From the NCBI RefSeq assembly GCF_001927285.1, contig NZ_MSIG01000004.1, positions 186,001 through 250,000 of the forward strand: a stretch of DNA of 64,000 nucleotides. The letters run 5' to 3'. The position numbers were made by a program, and so were the translations under genes. The stretch is from Mongoliimonas terrestris (GTDB taxonomy: Bacteria; Pseudomonadota; Alphaproteobacteria; Rhizobiales; Pleomorphomonadaceae). Positions 38,169 to 47,383 of this stretch are shown here, one piece after another; position 1 is the first letter of the stretch, and each line of letters opens with the position of its first letter. The notes beneath the pieces are model-generated. The model made no database searches. It saw only the letters and a list, made by a program, of their open reading frames with translations, and was not told the DNA's origin.

Positions 38169-39323
38169 TCACGGGCGGACCGGCAGGTCGAGCGGCAGGG
38201 TGGAGAGCACCTCCGGGCCGGTGGCGGTGACGAGGCTGGTGCGGCCGAGCGTCATGGCGGTGCCGGTCTCGCTGTCCATCAGGATCATGTGCGCGAAGAG
38301 CGTCATGCCCGGCACGATCGGCTCCGGGTTGTCGCGGTAGAACATCTGCCGGTCCATCCAGCTCGGCGTGAAGCGGGCGCCGACCGAATAGCCGCAGGCG
38401 GCAAGCCGGTGGGCCGAGAGGCCACGGCCGTCGAACACCCGCGCATGCGCGTCGAACACGTCGCCGAAGGTGCGGCCGGGCGTCAGCGCCGCCTCGACGG
38501 CGGAGAGCGCCTCGGCGGCGGCCTCGAACAGCACCTGGTGGCGGGCGGACGGCTGGCCGGCCACCACCGTGCGCATCAGCGGCGCGTGGTAGTGGCGGAA
38601 CACGCCGGAGAATTCCAGCGTCAGCTGGTCGTCGGCGTCCAGCACCCGCCGGCCGGCCTTGTAGCGGCAGAGAAGCGCGTCCCGACCCGACCCGATGATG
38701 AATTCGTTGGCCGGATAGTCGCCGCCTTCCTCAAAGACGGTGCCCTGCAGCACGGCGAGGATGCGCGCCTCGTCGGCGCCGGGGCCGATCACGTCGAGCG
38801 CGCGGGTGAAGGCGAGGTCGCCGATCCGCGCCGCCTCGCGCACATGGGCGATCTCCGCCTCCGACTTCACGGCCCGGAGGCCGGAGACGATGTCGGACGC
38901 GTCCACGGTCTCGGCGAAGCCCCAGAGGGCGGTGTCGAGCGCCTTGCCGTTCTTCGCGGTGAGCCCATGGGTGTCGTACTCCACGCCGAGGCGTGCGCCG
39001 CGCAGCGCGAATTCGGCCAGCATGTCCTTCAGCTGGTCGGCCGGGCCGGCGTCGGCGCGGTCCTCCCAGATCCGGATGTCGTCCACGATGGACGTGTGCT
39101 GCGCCTGCCGAAGGTCCGCCGAGCGGGTGAGGAGGGCGAGCCGGTCGTCGCGGGTCACCAGCATGGCCTGGAAGAAGCAGAAGCCGAAGGTGTCGTAGCC
39201 GGTCAGCCAGTACATGCTCTCCTGGGCGAACAGCAGGATGGCGTCGAGCCCGCGCGCCTCCAGGGCGGCATTCACCGCCACGCGGCGGCGGTTGAACTCG
39301 GCGCGGTCGAAATGGAGTGCCAT
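38169..39323 (-). CDS. M24 (pita-bread) family protein without metal ligands
   Basis: A 384-residue protein with the two-domain layout of creatinase/aminopeptidase P. The N-terminal domain contains MYWLTGYDTFGFCFFQAMLV. The C-terminal fold shows GLRAVKSEAEIAHVREAARI and RLAACGYSVGARF. The five metal ligands of M24 peptidases are missing: the first Asp region reads TLEFSG, the second YHAPLMRT, and the two late Glu positions read FAHMIL and TLGRTSL. This is the situation in creatinase, which works without metal. A non-peptidase C-N hydrolase is therefore more likely than a proline peptidase. The neighbour 12 nt upstream is pgeF. Confidence 0.78.
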   Translation of the reverse strand: MALHFDRAEFNRRRVAVNAALEARGLDAILLFAQESMYWLTGYDTFGFCFFQAMLVTRDDRLALLTRSADLRQAQHTSIVDDIRIWEDRADAGPADQLKDMLAEFALRGARLGVEYDTHGLTAKNGKALDTALWGFAETVDASDIVSGLRAVKSEAEIAHVREAARIGDLAFTRALDVIGPGADEARILAVLQGTVFEEGGDYPANEFIIGSGRDALLCRYKAGRRVLDADDQLTLEFSGVFRHYHAPLMRTVVAGQPSARHQVLFEAAAEALSAVEAALTPGRTFGDVFDAHARVFDGRGLSAHRLAACGYSVGARFTPSWMDRQMFYRDNPEPIVPGMTLFAHMILMDSETGTAMTLGRTSLVTATGPEVLSTLPLDLPVRP

Positions 39324-39335
39324 CAGGGTATGCCT

Positions 39336-40109
39336 TCAGCGGGGATCGAGCGCGATGGCCGACAGGTGGCGGCCGTAGTCGGCCTCGCCCCTGTGCGTCA
39401 TCCGCCGGTAGGAATAGAAGCGGGCTTCGTCCGCATAGGTGCAGAGGCCGAGGTTCTCCGCCGTGCCGACGCCCGCCCGCGCCAGCCGATGCACCACATA
39501 GGCCGGCAGGTCGAAGAAGGCGTGGCCGGGTGTCTCGGACGGGCGGAACCAGCGGGCGAGATCCTCGCCGGCGTCGCGGAAGCGGGCGACGAACTCCGGC
39601 CCGACCTCGTAGGCACGGCCGGAGATCATCGGGCCGACGACGGCGTGGATCCGATCGCGCCGGGCGCCGAGCCCCACCATGGCGTCCACCGTCGCCTCCA
39701 GCACGCCCGTGAAGGCGCCCTTCCAGCCCGAATGGGCGGCGCCGACCACGCCGGCCTCGCCGTCGGCAAAGAGCACGGGGCCGCAGTCGGCGGAGGAGAC
39801 CGCGATGGCGAGATCCGGCACGCGGGTGACGAGGGCGTCGGCCTTGGGGTTGTCGGCGGGCGCCCAGGGGTGCTCGGCCACCACCACGTCGGGCGAGTGC
39901 ACCTGGTAGCAGCTCACCAGCCGATCGGGCGAAACGCCCATGGCGGCGGCGATTCGGGCGCGGTTCTCCCGCACCTTGGCCGGGTCGTCGGTCGAGCCGA
40001 GCCCCGTGTTGAGCCCGGCGTAGATGCCGTCCGACACGCCGCCCTCGCGGGTGAACCAGCCGTGCCGGACGCCGGCCAGGGCCGACAGGGTAGGGGACCG
40101 CACCATCAT
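39336..40109 (-). CDS. pgeF: PgeF/YfiH-family purine nucleoside phosphorylase or laccase-domain protein
   Basis: A 257-residue protein of the YlmD/YfiH/LACC1 family. CYQVHSPDVVVAEHPW and AIAVSSADCGPVLFAD provide the first His and the Cys of the metal site, and GAAHSGWKGAFTGVLE the second His. Members have been described as laccase-like, as peptidoglycan editing factor PgeF and as purine nucleoside phosphorylases. The start at 40109 (MMVRSPTLSAL) is used, and the upstream frame has no support. It is probably co-transcribed with the M24-fold gene. Confidence 0.87.
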   Translation of the reverse strand: MMVRSPTLSALAGVRHGWFTREGGVSDGIYAGLNTGLGSTDDPAKVRENRARIAAAMGVSPDRLVSCYQVHSPDVVVAEHPWAPADNPKADALVTRVPDLAIAVSSADCGPVLFADGEAGVVGAAHSGWKGAFTGVLEATVDAMVGLGARRDRIHAVVGPMISGRAYEVGPEFVARFRDAGEDLARWFRPSETPGHAFFDLPAYVVHRLARAGVGTAENLGLCTYADEARFYSYRRMTHRGEADYGRHLSAIALDPR

Positions 40110-40287
40110 CGCGAAGCACCTCGTCGTGACGGCGCGGATGGTGGCGACGGCAGACGGGTGTGTCAAAGGGGAAGGGCGGACCGGGGACCGAAAGCGCGCG
40201 CGTCCGGCAGTGCTGGAACGGCTGCGACGACCGATGGCAGGGCACCGATCGACCGTCCGGAGAGGGGTCGGCACCGGCCGAACCGAG

Positions 40288-40455
40288 GGCCCGGAGACAA
40301 AAGCCCAACCACGAGGGCCAAGACATCATGGCCAAGACATCAGGGCCAAGACACGGGGGCCGTGACACAAGGGCCCAGAAGCGGGGGCCAAGACGCAAAG
40401 GCTCAGGCACAAGGGCTCAGGCACAAGGGCTCAGGCAAAAGGGCCGAAACAAAAG
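40288..40455. repeat. 14-bp minisatellite, 12 tandem units
   Basis: Twelve units of exactly 14 bp follow each other. Most start GGCC or GGCT. Unit 3 is GGCCAAGACATCAT, units 9 and 10 are identical (GGCTCAGGCACAAG), and unit 12 is GGCCGAAACAAAAG. Similarity fades at the left edge. Fourteen is not a multiple of three, so the array is non-coding. It fills most of the 437-nt gap between pgeF and the first small exported-protein gene. A weak 6-bp hairpin follows at 40462-40479. Confidence 0.9.
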
Positions 40456-40546
40456 GGATACCGGCGGCCATGACCGCCGATGTCCGGACTTGTGGAGGGT
40501 CGGCGGCGAGCCGGGAGGTCACCGCAGCCGCCAATCCCCGAAGGGC

Positions 40547-40942
40547 TCAGACCGACGCGGCCGACCGGCGACGCCAGGCCAGGTAGCCGGCCATGGCGGC
40601 GAGCACCGGAAGACCGGCGCCGGCGGACTCGAACGGCACGGCGATCGGCGCGGTGAGGTCGGTGACCTTGTTGTCGGCGAAGTCGAAGGTGTCGCCGCCG
40701 ATGATGTAGTTCGGACCGACCACCAGAACCTTCGCCAGCCAGTAGTGGCCGGTGAAGAAGCCGACGACGTTGTCCTTGTGCTTGTAGTCCGTGAAGTTGG
40801 TCGTGAAGTACGACGTCGCGAACTCGGTCAAGGTGCACCCACCGAACAGGTAGGTGTTGGACTTGACGCACGCCGCGGAGGCAGCGGACGCCGAGACCAT
40901 CATGGCGCCGACAATGGCGGTCTGAAGGAGAAACTTCTTCAT
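40547..40942 (-). CDS. small exported protein with VPF-type C-terminal signal, paralog 1
   Basis: A 131-residue protein. The signal peptide (MKKFLLQTAIVGAMMVSASA) ends at AASAA, and the mature protein starts with Cys25. A second Cys at residue 36 lies in FGGCTLTEFATSYF. The central part is rich in Phe, Tyr, Asp and Val. The C-terminus reads VPFESAGAGLPVLAAMAGYL and then AWRRR, a tripartite short motif, hydrophobic helix and basic end like PEP-CTERM-type sorting signals. It shares both ends with the two following genes. A ribosome-binding site (AAGG) and a TTGACT element 67 nt upstream are present. No family name is known to me. Confidence 0.78.
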   Translation of the reverse strand: MKKFLLQTAIVGAMMVSASAASAACVKSNTYLFGGCTLTEFATSYFTTNFTDYKHKDNVVGFFTGHYWLAKVLVVGPNYIIGGDTFDFADNKVTDLTAPIAVPFESAGAGLPVLAAMAGYLAWRRRSAASV

Positions 40943-41008
40943 GAGTGAGACCTTTTTCGAAAGATAAATGCTGCAACAGCATCATTTCTTCGCGCATGCA
41001 GCAAGAAG

Positions 41009-41014
41009 AGTCAA
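41009..41014 (-). promoter_or_regulatory. TTGACT element of paralog 1
   Basis: Read on the minus strand TTGACT lies 67 nt before the start codon, the same position as in paralogs 2 and 3. It looks like a -35 box. The expected -10 region is not conserved among the three. Confidence 0.5.
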
Positions 41015-41440
41015 CGGTAAAGACATAGAGAAGATGCTATAAGTGGCTTTCAAAAAGAAATTTATACATACAAAAACAGATCGGTAGGGCGTATTTACGG
41101 TATTTTGTATGACAACACATCGCGAAAGGACCAGGCATGTTGCCGCGTGTCCGACGCCTCGGTTCCACCGGTTCTCACGGTCGACCGCTTTGATCGAGCC
41201 GTCCGCCGGACGGCCAACCCTCTTTGGCGCGGTTGGCTGACCCGCCGCGGGTCGCTCAGTCCGGTCGCGATCGCCGGCAGCCCATGGACCGAAGCCCATG
41301 GACCGGAGCCTAGGGATCGCTGCCTGTGCGGCTCCATGGTCGGCCCGGCCAACCGGTCGACGTGTCAACCGGCAAGCGGCTTCACGGGATCGCCGCCCTA
41401 CCTTGCTGGCGGCCGAGATCGCTGGACTGTCGATACAGAA

Positions 41441-41474
41441 CCACCACCGGTCCGAACCAACGGACCGATGGTGG
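41441..41474 (-). terminator. hairpin terminator of paralog 2
   Basis: Fourteen-base arms (CCACCACCGGTCCG and CGGACCGATGGTGG) pair at 13 positions plus one mismatch or wobble, with a 6-base loop. It lies 35 nt after the stop. On the minus strand TTCTGT follows. Confidence 0.7.
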
Positions 41475-41508
41475 CAAGATATCAACAGGCGAGAGGCTGG
41501 CGGGCCGT

Positions 41509-41928
41509 TCAGGCGGTCTTGGCGACCCGGCGGCGGGTGGCCAGGAACGCCCCCAGGACCGCGAGGCCGGCAAGGCCGGTGGCCGCGTCGCCGAACGGGA
41601 CGCTGATGCTGGCGGAGGTCGGCGTGGTCACCTTGGTGGCAAAGACCGTCGCGGTGCCGGAACCCGTCGCTTCAAAGACCGTGTTCGACGTCTTCGTGAT
41701 CGTGGTGCTCCACTTATGGAAGACGCCGCTCACGGCGTAGAGACCCGCCCAGGTGCTGGAGCCGGTGGAAAAGCTCGCGATGTTCGCCGGAACGTAGGTC
41801 TCGACGAAGGTCGTGAGCGTGCAACCGCCGACGGTGAACGGCGTGGCGCCCAGTGTGCAGGCCGAGGCGTTGCCGGCGGACAGGGTGGTGGCGGCGGCGA
41901 CAGCGGCGCCGATCAGGAACTTCTTCAT
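41509..41928 (-). CDS. small exported protein with VPF-type C-terminal signal, paralog 2
   Basis: A 139-residue paralog. Signal peptide MKKFLIGAAVAAATTLSAGN, mature start near ASAC with Cys24. The second Cys again falls at residue 36 (VGGCTLTTFVETYV). The middle (STGSSTWAGLYAVSGVFHKW) is Ser/Thr-rich and differs from paralog 1. The C-terminus SVPFGDAATGLAGLAVLGAF then LATRRR keeps the VPF motif, helix and Arg cluster. A GAGGA ribosome-binding site precedes the ATG. It has its own promoter element and terminator. Confidence 0.78.
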   Translation of the reverse strand: MKKFLIGAAVAAATTLSAGNASACTLGATPFTVGGCTLTTFVETYVPANIASFSTGSSTWAGLYAVSGVFHKWSTTITKTSNTVFEATGSGTATVFATKVTTPTSASISVPFGDAATGLAGLAVLGAFLATRRRVAKTA

Positions 41929-41996
41929 GGCCAGTCCTCACTTGCAATCACAGATAAGAGGTATGCTGGACATGGGATAACGCGAGTGCCGCATCG

Positions 41997-42002
41997 CGTC
42001 AA
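41997..42002 (-). promoter_or_regulatory. TTGACG element of paralog 2
   Basis: On the minus strand TTGACG, 17 bases, TATCCC resembles a sigma-70 type promoter. The TTGAC box is 69 nt before the start codon, matching paralogs 1 and 3 within two bases. Confidence 0.55.
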
Positions 42003-42033
42003 AAACATCATTTATCGTGTAAATAATAACATG

Positions 42034-42071
42034 CAGGCAGGTTTTCCCGCGAAGCCGCGGAAAACTGCCTG
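42034..42071 (-). terminator. imperfect hairpin upstream of paralog 2
   Basis: CAGGCAG and TTTTCC blocks on one side pair with their complements on the other, with small bulges and a GC-rich tip. Read on the minus strand an AT-rich tail (ATGTTATTATTT) follows. It may end leftward transcription before the paralog 2 promoter. Confidence 0.5.
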
Positions 42072-42207
42072 TTCACTATGACATCACATTTCTGTGTGTG
42101 GGGGGCGCTGTGTCGGTGCTCCGTGATCAGCCTGCGTGTGGGAGGGCTTCAAGGCCTATGCGGGACGACCGAGGCTTGGCCGGTCGCCTCTGCCCCGCTG
42201 AGGGGCG

Positions 42208-42239
42208 TGAGGAACGGCCACACGGGCGGCCGTTCCTCA
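42208..42239 (-). terminator. hairpin terminator of paralog 3
   Basis: A perfect 12-bp stem (TGAGGAACGGCC with GGCCGTTCCTCA) and an 8-base loop, 38 nt after the stop. No T run is seen on the minus strand. Confidence 0.65.
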
Positions 42240-42277
42240 AAGCCGGATCGTCGGATCCGTCGACGTCTCCGACGCGA

Positions 42278-42691
42278 TCAGGCGGCGGCGGAAACCGAAC
42301 GGTTCCGGCGCCAAGCCAGGTAGCCGGCGAGCGCCGCCAGCACCGGGAGGCCGGCGCCGGCGCTTTCGAACGGCACGGTCACGACGGACGGCGTGCCGGC
42401 CGCCCAGTTGTGCTCGATGCCAGTCACCAGGCTGGTCGCCACCGAGGTCGACTTGAAAATCACCGCGCCCCAATCGCCGAAATACGTGTCGTCCACGTAG
42501 TAGTAGCCGATCGCCGAGGAGATGCCCGGCGCGAAGCTGGAGAAGTTGGCCGGGAAGAAGGTGGTGGTGAACTCCGACAGGGTGCAGCCGAGATAGGCGC
42601 CCGAGTCGAGCACGCAGGTGGCCGACGCGGTTGAAGTGACGGCCATGGTCATCATGCCGGCGAGGGCGGTCTGCGCAAGAAGCTTCTTCAT
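42278..42691 (-). CDS. small exported protein with VPF-type C-terminal signal, paralog 3
   Basis: A 137-residue paralog. The ATG at 42691 (MKKLLAQTALAGMMTMAVTS) is used because it matches the starts of the sister genes. An in-frame TTG two codons earlier is ignored. The mature protein has Cys26 and Cys36 (YLGCTLSEFTTTFF). The middle is aromatic (GYYYVDDTYFGDW). The C-terminus VPFESAGAGLPVLAALAGYL then AWRRNR is almost identical to paralog 1, although the middles are unlike, which suggests selection on, or exchange of, the C-terminal signal. GAAGG precedes the start. Confidence 0.78.
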   Translation of the reverse strand: MKKLLAQTALAGMMTMAVTSTASATCVLDSGAYLGCTLSEFTTTFFPANFSSFAPGISSAIGYYYVDDTYFGDWGAVIFKSTSVATSLVTGIEHNWAAGTPSVVTVPFESAGAGLPVLAALAGYLAWRRNRSVSAAA

Positions 42692-42697
42692 GGTCAA

Positions 42698-43093
42698 ATA
42701 CCTTCGTTAACAGAGGAGAGGCAATTTCCGTCACTTTCTCGCTGATACGTCAGTGAGAGTCAAACACATATTTACATATATATATGTTACTAAGTGCATT
42801 TCGAAGCATAGTCTGTATCTAATACTATAATCGTATAAAACAGTATTATTGATATCATCGAGCTTCAGTATTTCTTATTGGCGTGCGAACCGCAATGGGC
42901 GATTTCAGCTTGCCCGTCCGCTGTCCGCCGCTCCAGCGCCTTGCGCGTGCAAGATCCGGCGCGCTTGCATTTCCGCGCTTTTCCGGCTATCCACCGCGCG
43001 TCCGCGCCGACCCCCCTGGAGGGAGCGTGGATCGTGCGGCGGCCGGTGGGCCGCCGTCGCGTTTTCAAGGTTCCATATGCGAGGATAGCCACC
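42698..43093. other. AT-rich intergenic region between paralog 3 and rplY
   Basis: 396 nt. The part 42740-42870 is one of the most AT-rich stretches in the window and includes a 14-bp perfect palindrome (ACATATATATATGT, 42774-42787). It carries the paralog 3 promoter and probably that of rplY. The right part (42880-43090) is GC-rich and forms the rplY leader, where I see no gene. Confidence 0.65.
42758..42763 (-). promoter_or_regulatory. TTGACT element of paralog 3
   Basis: TTGACT on the minus strand, 67 nt before the start codon, in the same place as in the two sister genes. Confidence 0.5.
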
Positions 43094-43690
43094 ATGGCTC
43101 AGACCTACGAGCTCAAGGCCTCCGCGCGCGCCCGGGTGGGAAAGGGGTCCGCCCGACAGCTGCGCCGCGAGGGATTGATTCCGGCCGTGATCTACGGCGA
43201 CAAGCAGGCCCCCCTGTCGATCGCGCTCGACGCCAACGAGGTCACGAAGAAGCTCCACGGGGGCGGCTTTCTGACCCACGTCGCCACCGTCAGCGTGGAC
43301 GGCGAAGCCATCCGCGTGCTGCCGCGCGACTACCAGCTTGATCCGGTGAAGGACTTCCTCCTCCACGTGGACTTCCTGCGCGTCTCCGCGTCGAGCAAGG
43401 TCACGGTGGACGTGCCGGTCCACTTCCTCAACCAGGAGACCTCGGTCGGCCTGAAGCGCGGCGGCGTGCTCAACATCGTCCGCCACGAGGTGGAGCTGGA
43501 AGTGTCGCCGGACGCCATTCCGGAGTTCATCGAGGTGGATCTGGCCACCGCCGACATCGGCGATTCCATCCACATCTCGGCCGTCACCCTGCCGGCCGGC
43601 GCCGTTCCGGTGATCAAGGACCGCGACTTCACCATCGCGACCATCGCCGGCTCCGCCGCCTCGCAGTCCGAAGCGGCCACCGAGGGCTGA
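43094..43690 (+). CDS. rplY: 50S ribosomal protein L25 (CTC form)
   Basis: A 198-residue two-domain L25 (general stress protein CTC type). The N-terminal 5S rRNA-binding domain reads [20 protein letters not shown], followed by HVDFLRVS. The C-terminal beta domain contains [20 protein letters not shown] and DATE-like acidic strands ([20 protein letters not shown]). The length equals that of other alphaproteobacterial L25 proteins. It is followed by a terminator and pth, the usual neighbour. Confidence 0.95.
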   Translation: MAQTYELKASARARVGKGSARQLRREGLIPAVIYGDKQAPLSIALDANEVTKKLHGGGFLTHVATVSVDGEAIRVLPRDYQLDPVKDFLLHVDFLRVSASSKVTVDVPVHFLNQETSVGLKRGGVLNIVRHEVELEVSPDAIPEFIEVDLATADIGDSIHISAVTLPAGAVPVIKDRDFTIATIAGSAASQSEAATEG

Positions 43691-43781
43691 TCGGTCGCCG
43701 GTCGGGGCGCGATCCGGGTCCGGCTGGAGCGATCCTGAACGATCCTGTCCGGCCGCATGGCGTTCCCGGGCTTGCCTGACG

Positions 43782-43815
43782 AAGGGGTTCCGGCCATAGG
43801 GTCGGGACCCCTTTT
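43782..43815 (+). terminator. intrinsic terminator between rplY and pth
   Basis: AAGGGGT and ACCCCTT arms with partial inner pairing, followed by TTTT overlapping the stem end, 92 nt after the rplY stop. pth may therefore have its own promoter or depend on read-through. Confidence 0.65.
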
Positions 43816-44603
43816 CGTTGCGGCGCGTTCCCGAACGAACCGCCGTCCGTTTCTTGTCCCGCGGATGCTGCCCATGATCCTCCTTGCCGGTCTCGGCAAT
43901 CCCGGCCCGAAATACGCCGGCAACCGTCACAACATCGGCTTCATGGCGGTGGACCGCATCCACGCGCGCTATCGTTTTCCGGCCTGGCGGAAGAACTTCC
44001 AGGCGGAGGTGGCGGAGGGCACGATCGCCGGCGAGCGGGTGCTCCTGATGAAGCCGCTGACCTTCATGAACGAGAGCGGCCGGGCGGTCGGCGAAGCGGT
44101 GCGCTTCCTGAAGCTCGCCCCGACCGACGTGGTGGTGCTCCACGACGAACTGGACCTGCCACCCGGCAAGCTGCGCATGAAGCTCGGCGGCGGCCATGGC
44201 GGCCACAACGGGCTGCGCTCGATCACCAGCCAGATCACCGACGGCTATCGCCGCATGCGCCTCGGCATCGGCCATCCGGGCCAAAAGGAGCTGGTGCACG
44301 GCCACGTGCTCTCCGACTTCCACAAGGCGGATCAGGCCTGGCTGGAGGCTTTCCTCGACGCGGTGACCGACCACATCGACGACGTGGTGAAGGGCGACGA
44401 CCAGACCTTCGCAAACCGCATCCACCTGCTGCTGGAGCCGAAGAAGGAGCGTGGGCCGAAGCCGGAGAGGGCGGCGGGTGCCGGGGTGGGTCCGGGCGCC
44501 AAGACGGCGGCTGCGGGTGGGGCGGGAAGCCCCGCGCCGTCCGAGGGCGGGGCAGGTCCCTCCGAGGCCGCTCCAGCCGAGAAGAACGCCATGGCCAGCA
44601 GGC

Positions 44604-46043
<1,440 letters not shown>

Positions 46044-46186
46044 GGGATGACCTCCAGGTCCAGGTCGGGACGACCGCCATCCGGATGCCCCGCCACCCCA
46101 CACACGCGCGTCCTAGAACCGGAAAGAGGTCGACCGAAACCGGTCTTCGGTCCACGGTGCCGTCCGTTCAGTCCGGATCGCCGCCG

Positions 46187-47371
46187 ATGCCAACCCTTCC
46201 CGTCCCGATGGTTGCGGCCATCGTCTTTGCCTTTCTCGCTCTGCGCACCCTCGTCCTTGGCGACCGGCCGCGTCCCTTCGCGCTCCTGCTCGCCGCTGTC
46301 GCGCTGCAGGCGACCCTGCTTTCCTACCACGTGTTCGCCCCGATCCGCCCGGTGACCGCGACCGCCCTGCCGCCGCTCGCCTTTCTGGTGTTCCAGGTCA
46401 CTGCCGTCCGGGCTCTGGACCCCGGGCGCGACCTCTGGCATCTCGCGGTCCCCGCTTTCACCGGCTTCGTGCGGGTCACAGCGCCCGAACTGCTCGATGT
46501 CCTCATCCCGGCGGTCTTCTTTGCATACGGCGCGGCGCTGCTGATCCGTCTGCGGCCCGGCGCGGACGACCTTCCCCGCATCGCGCTCGTGAACGGCGAG
46601 CAGCCGGGCCTGATCTGGCGGCTGATCGCGGCGGCGCTGATCCTCTCCGGGATCGGGGACCTTCTGATCGGGGCCGCGATGATGACGGGCCTCGAAGAGA
46701 TGAAGCCGTGGATCATCGTCGTGATGACGTCCGGCAATCTCGTCGTGATCGGGATTCTCAGCCTGTCGACGACGCTTGCCGGCGTTTCCCCCGATCCGGC
46801 GGACGACGCGGAGGAGCCGGCGCCGCAGGCCGGCCCATCGGAGGCCGACGCGGCGCTCGTCGCCGCGCTCGACGACCTTCTCCTCCGCGAAAGCCTTTTC
46901 CTCGACCCCGATCTATCGCTCGCCCGGCTGGCGCGGCGGCTCCGCCTGCCGGCCAAGACGGTTTCCGCGGCCGTCAACCGGGCGACGGGCGAGAACGTGT
47001 CCCGCCACATCAACGGTCACCGGATCCGGCACGCCTGCGTCAGGCTCGACGCCGGAGACAGCGTGACGGCGGCCATGCTGGCGAGCGGCTTCAACACCAA
47101 GAGCAACTTCAACCGCGAATTCCTGCGCGTCACCGGCGTCGCACCGTCCCACTGGCGTCGGTCGGCAGGGGAGCGGGCGGGCGGCGGCTTTTCGTCTGGA
47201 AACAATGGCCGGCGTCGCGCCGACACCCCTCACCCCAACCCTCTCCCTCAAGGGGAGAGGGGGCGCGTCCCGGAAGGGGCGACGGACATCGCATCCGCCG
47301 CCAACGGTTATCACCCGAACCTCCGCCGGTCCCCCTCTCCCCTCGCGGGAGAGGGTTGGGGAGAGGGGTGA
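46187..47371 (+). CDS. membrane-bound AraC-family transcriptional regulator
   Basis: A 394-residue protein. The N-terminal 220 residues form six to seven hydrophobic helices (for example PMVAAIVFAFLALRTLVLGD). The C-terminal AraC DNA-binding domain has LARLARRLRLPAKTVSAAVN and AAMLASGFNTKSNFNREFLR, with VTGVAPSHWRR closing the domain near residue 325. The remaining 70 residues come from the palindromic repeat (TPHPNPLPQGERGRVPEG) and are probably not functional. It diverges from the hydrolase gene with 143 nt between the starts and is its likely regulator. Confidence 0.82.
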   Translation: MPTLPVPMVAAIVFAFLALRTLVLGDRPRPFALLLAAVALQATLLSYHVFAPIRPVTATALPPLAFLVFQVTAVRALDPGRDLWHLAVPAFTGFVRVTAPELLDVLIPAVFFAYGAALLIRLRPGADDLPRIALVNGEQPGLIWRLIAAALILSGIGDLLIGAAMMTGLEEMKPWIIVVMTSGNLVVIGILSLSTTLAGVSPDPADDAEEPAPQAGPSEADAALVAALDDLLLRESLFLDPDLSLARLARRLRLPAKTVSAAVNRATGENVSRHINGHRIRHACVRLDAGDSVTAAMLASGFNTKSNFNREFLRVTGVAPSHWRRSAGERAGGGFSSGNNGRRRADTPHPNPLPQGERGRVPEGATDIASAANGYHPNLRRSPSPLAGEGWGEG

Positions 47372-47380
47372 ACCTCCCCC
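47224..47380. repeat. palindromic interspersed repeat, copy 2
   Basis: Same orientation and ends as copy 1 (CACCCCTCACCCCAACCCTC to GAGAGGGGTGAACCTCCCCC). It overlaps the 3' end of the AraC-type gene, supplying its last codons. Copies 1 and 2 bracket the hydrolase/regulator pair as direct repeats. Confidence 0.85.
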
Positions 47381-47383
47381 TTC

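Larger units (their letters stand above)
40943..41508. other. intergenic region between paralogs 1 and 2
   Basis: 566 nt without a convincing gene. The part 40960-41120 is strongly AT-rich for this genome and holds the promoter of paralog 1 plus a small hairpin (ATGCTG-CAA-CAGCAT, 40968-40982) in its leader. Around 41282-41306 AGCCCATGGACCG is nearly repeated. The terminator of paralog 2 lies at 41441. Confidence 0.6.
41929..42277. other. intergenic region between paralogs 2 and 3
   Basis: 349 nt with no supportable gene. From right to left it holds the terminator of paralog 3, an imperfect hairpin at 42034 and the AT-rich promoter region of paralog 2. Confidence 0.6.

Noticed and set aside
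38169..39323. DMSP lyase DddP or Xaa-Pro aminopeptidase
   Set aside because: Both need the metal ligands of the M24 fold, which are absent here.
40288..40455. CRISPR array
   Set aside because: Units are contiguous 14-mers without spacers, and no cas gene is present.
37785..40586. Plus-strand open frame of more than 900 codons across the lipoprotein, M24-fold and pgeF genes
   Set aside because: High GC keeps the antisense frame open. The translation is Arg/Gly/His-rich with no family features, and three recognisable genes occupy the other strand.
42692..42697. TTG start for paralog 3
   Set aside because: The sister proteins start MKK(F/L)L, and the ATG at 42691 gives exactly this and has GAAGG before it.
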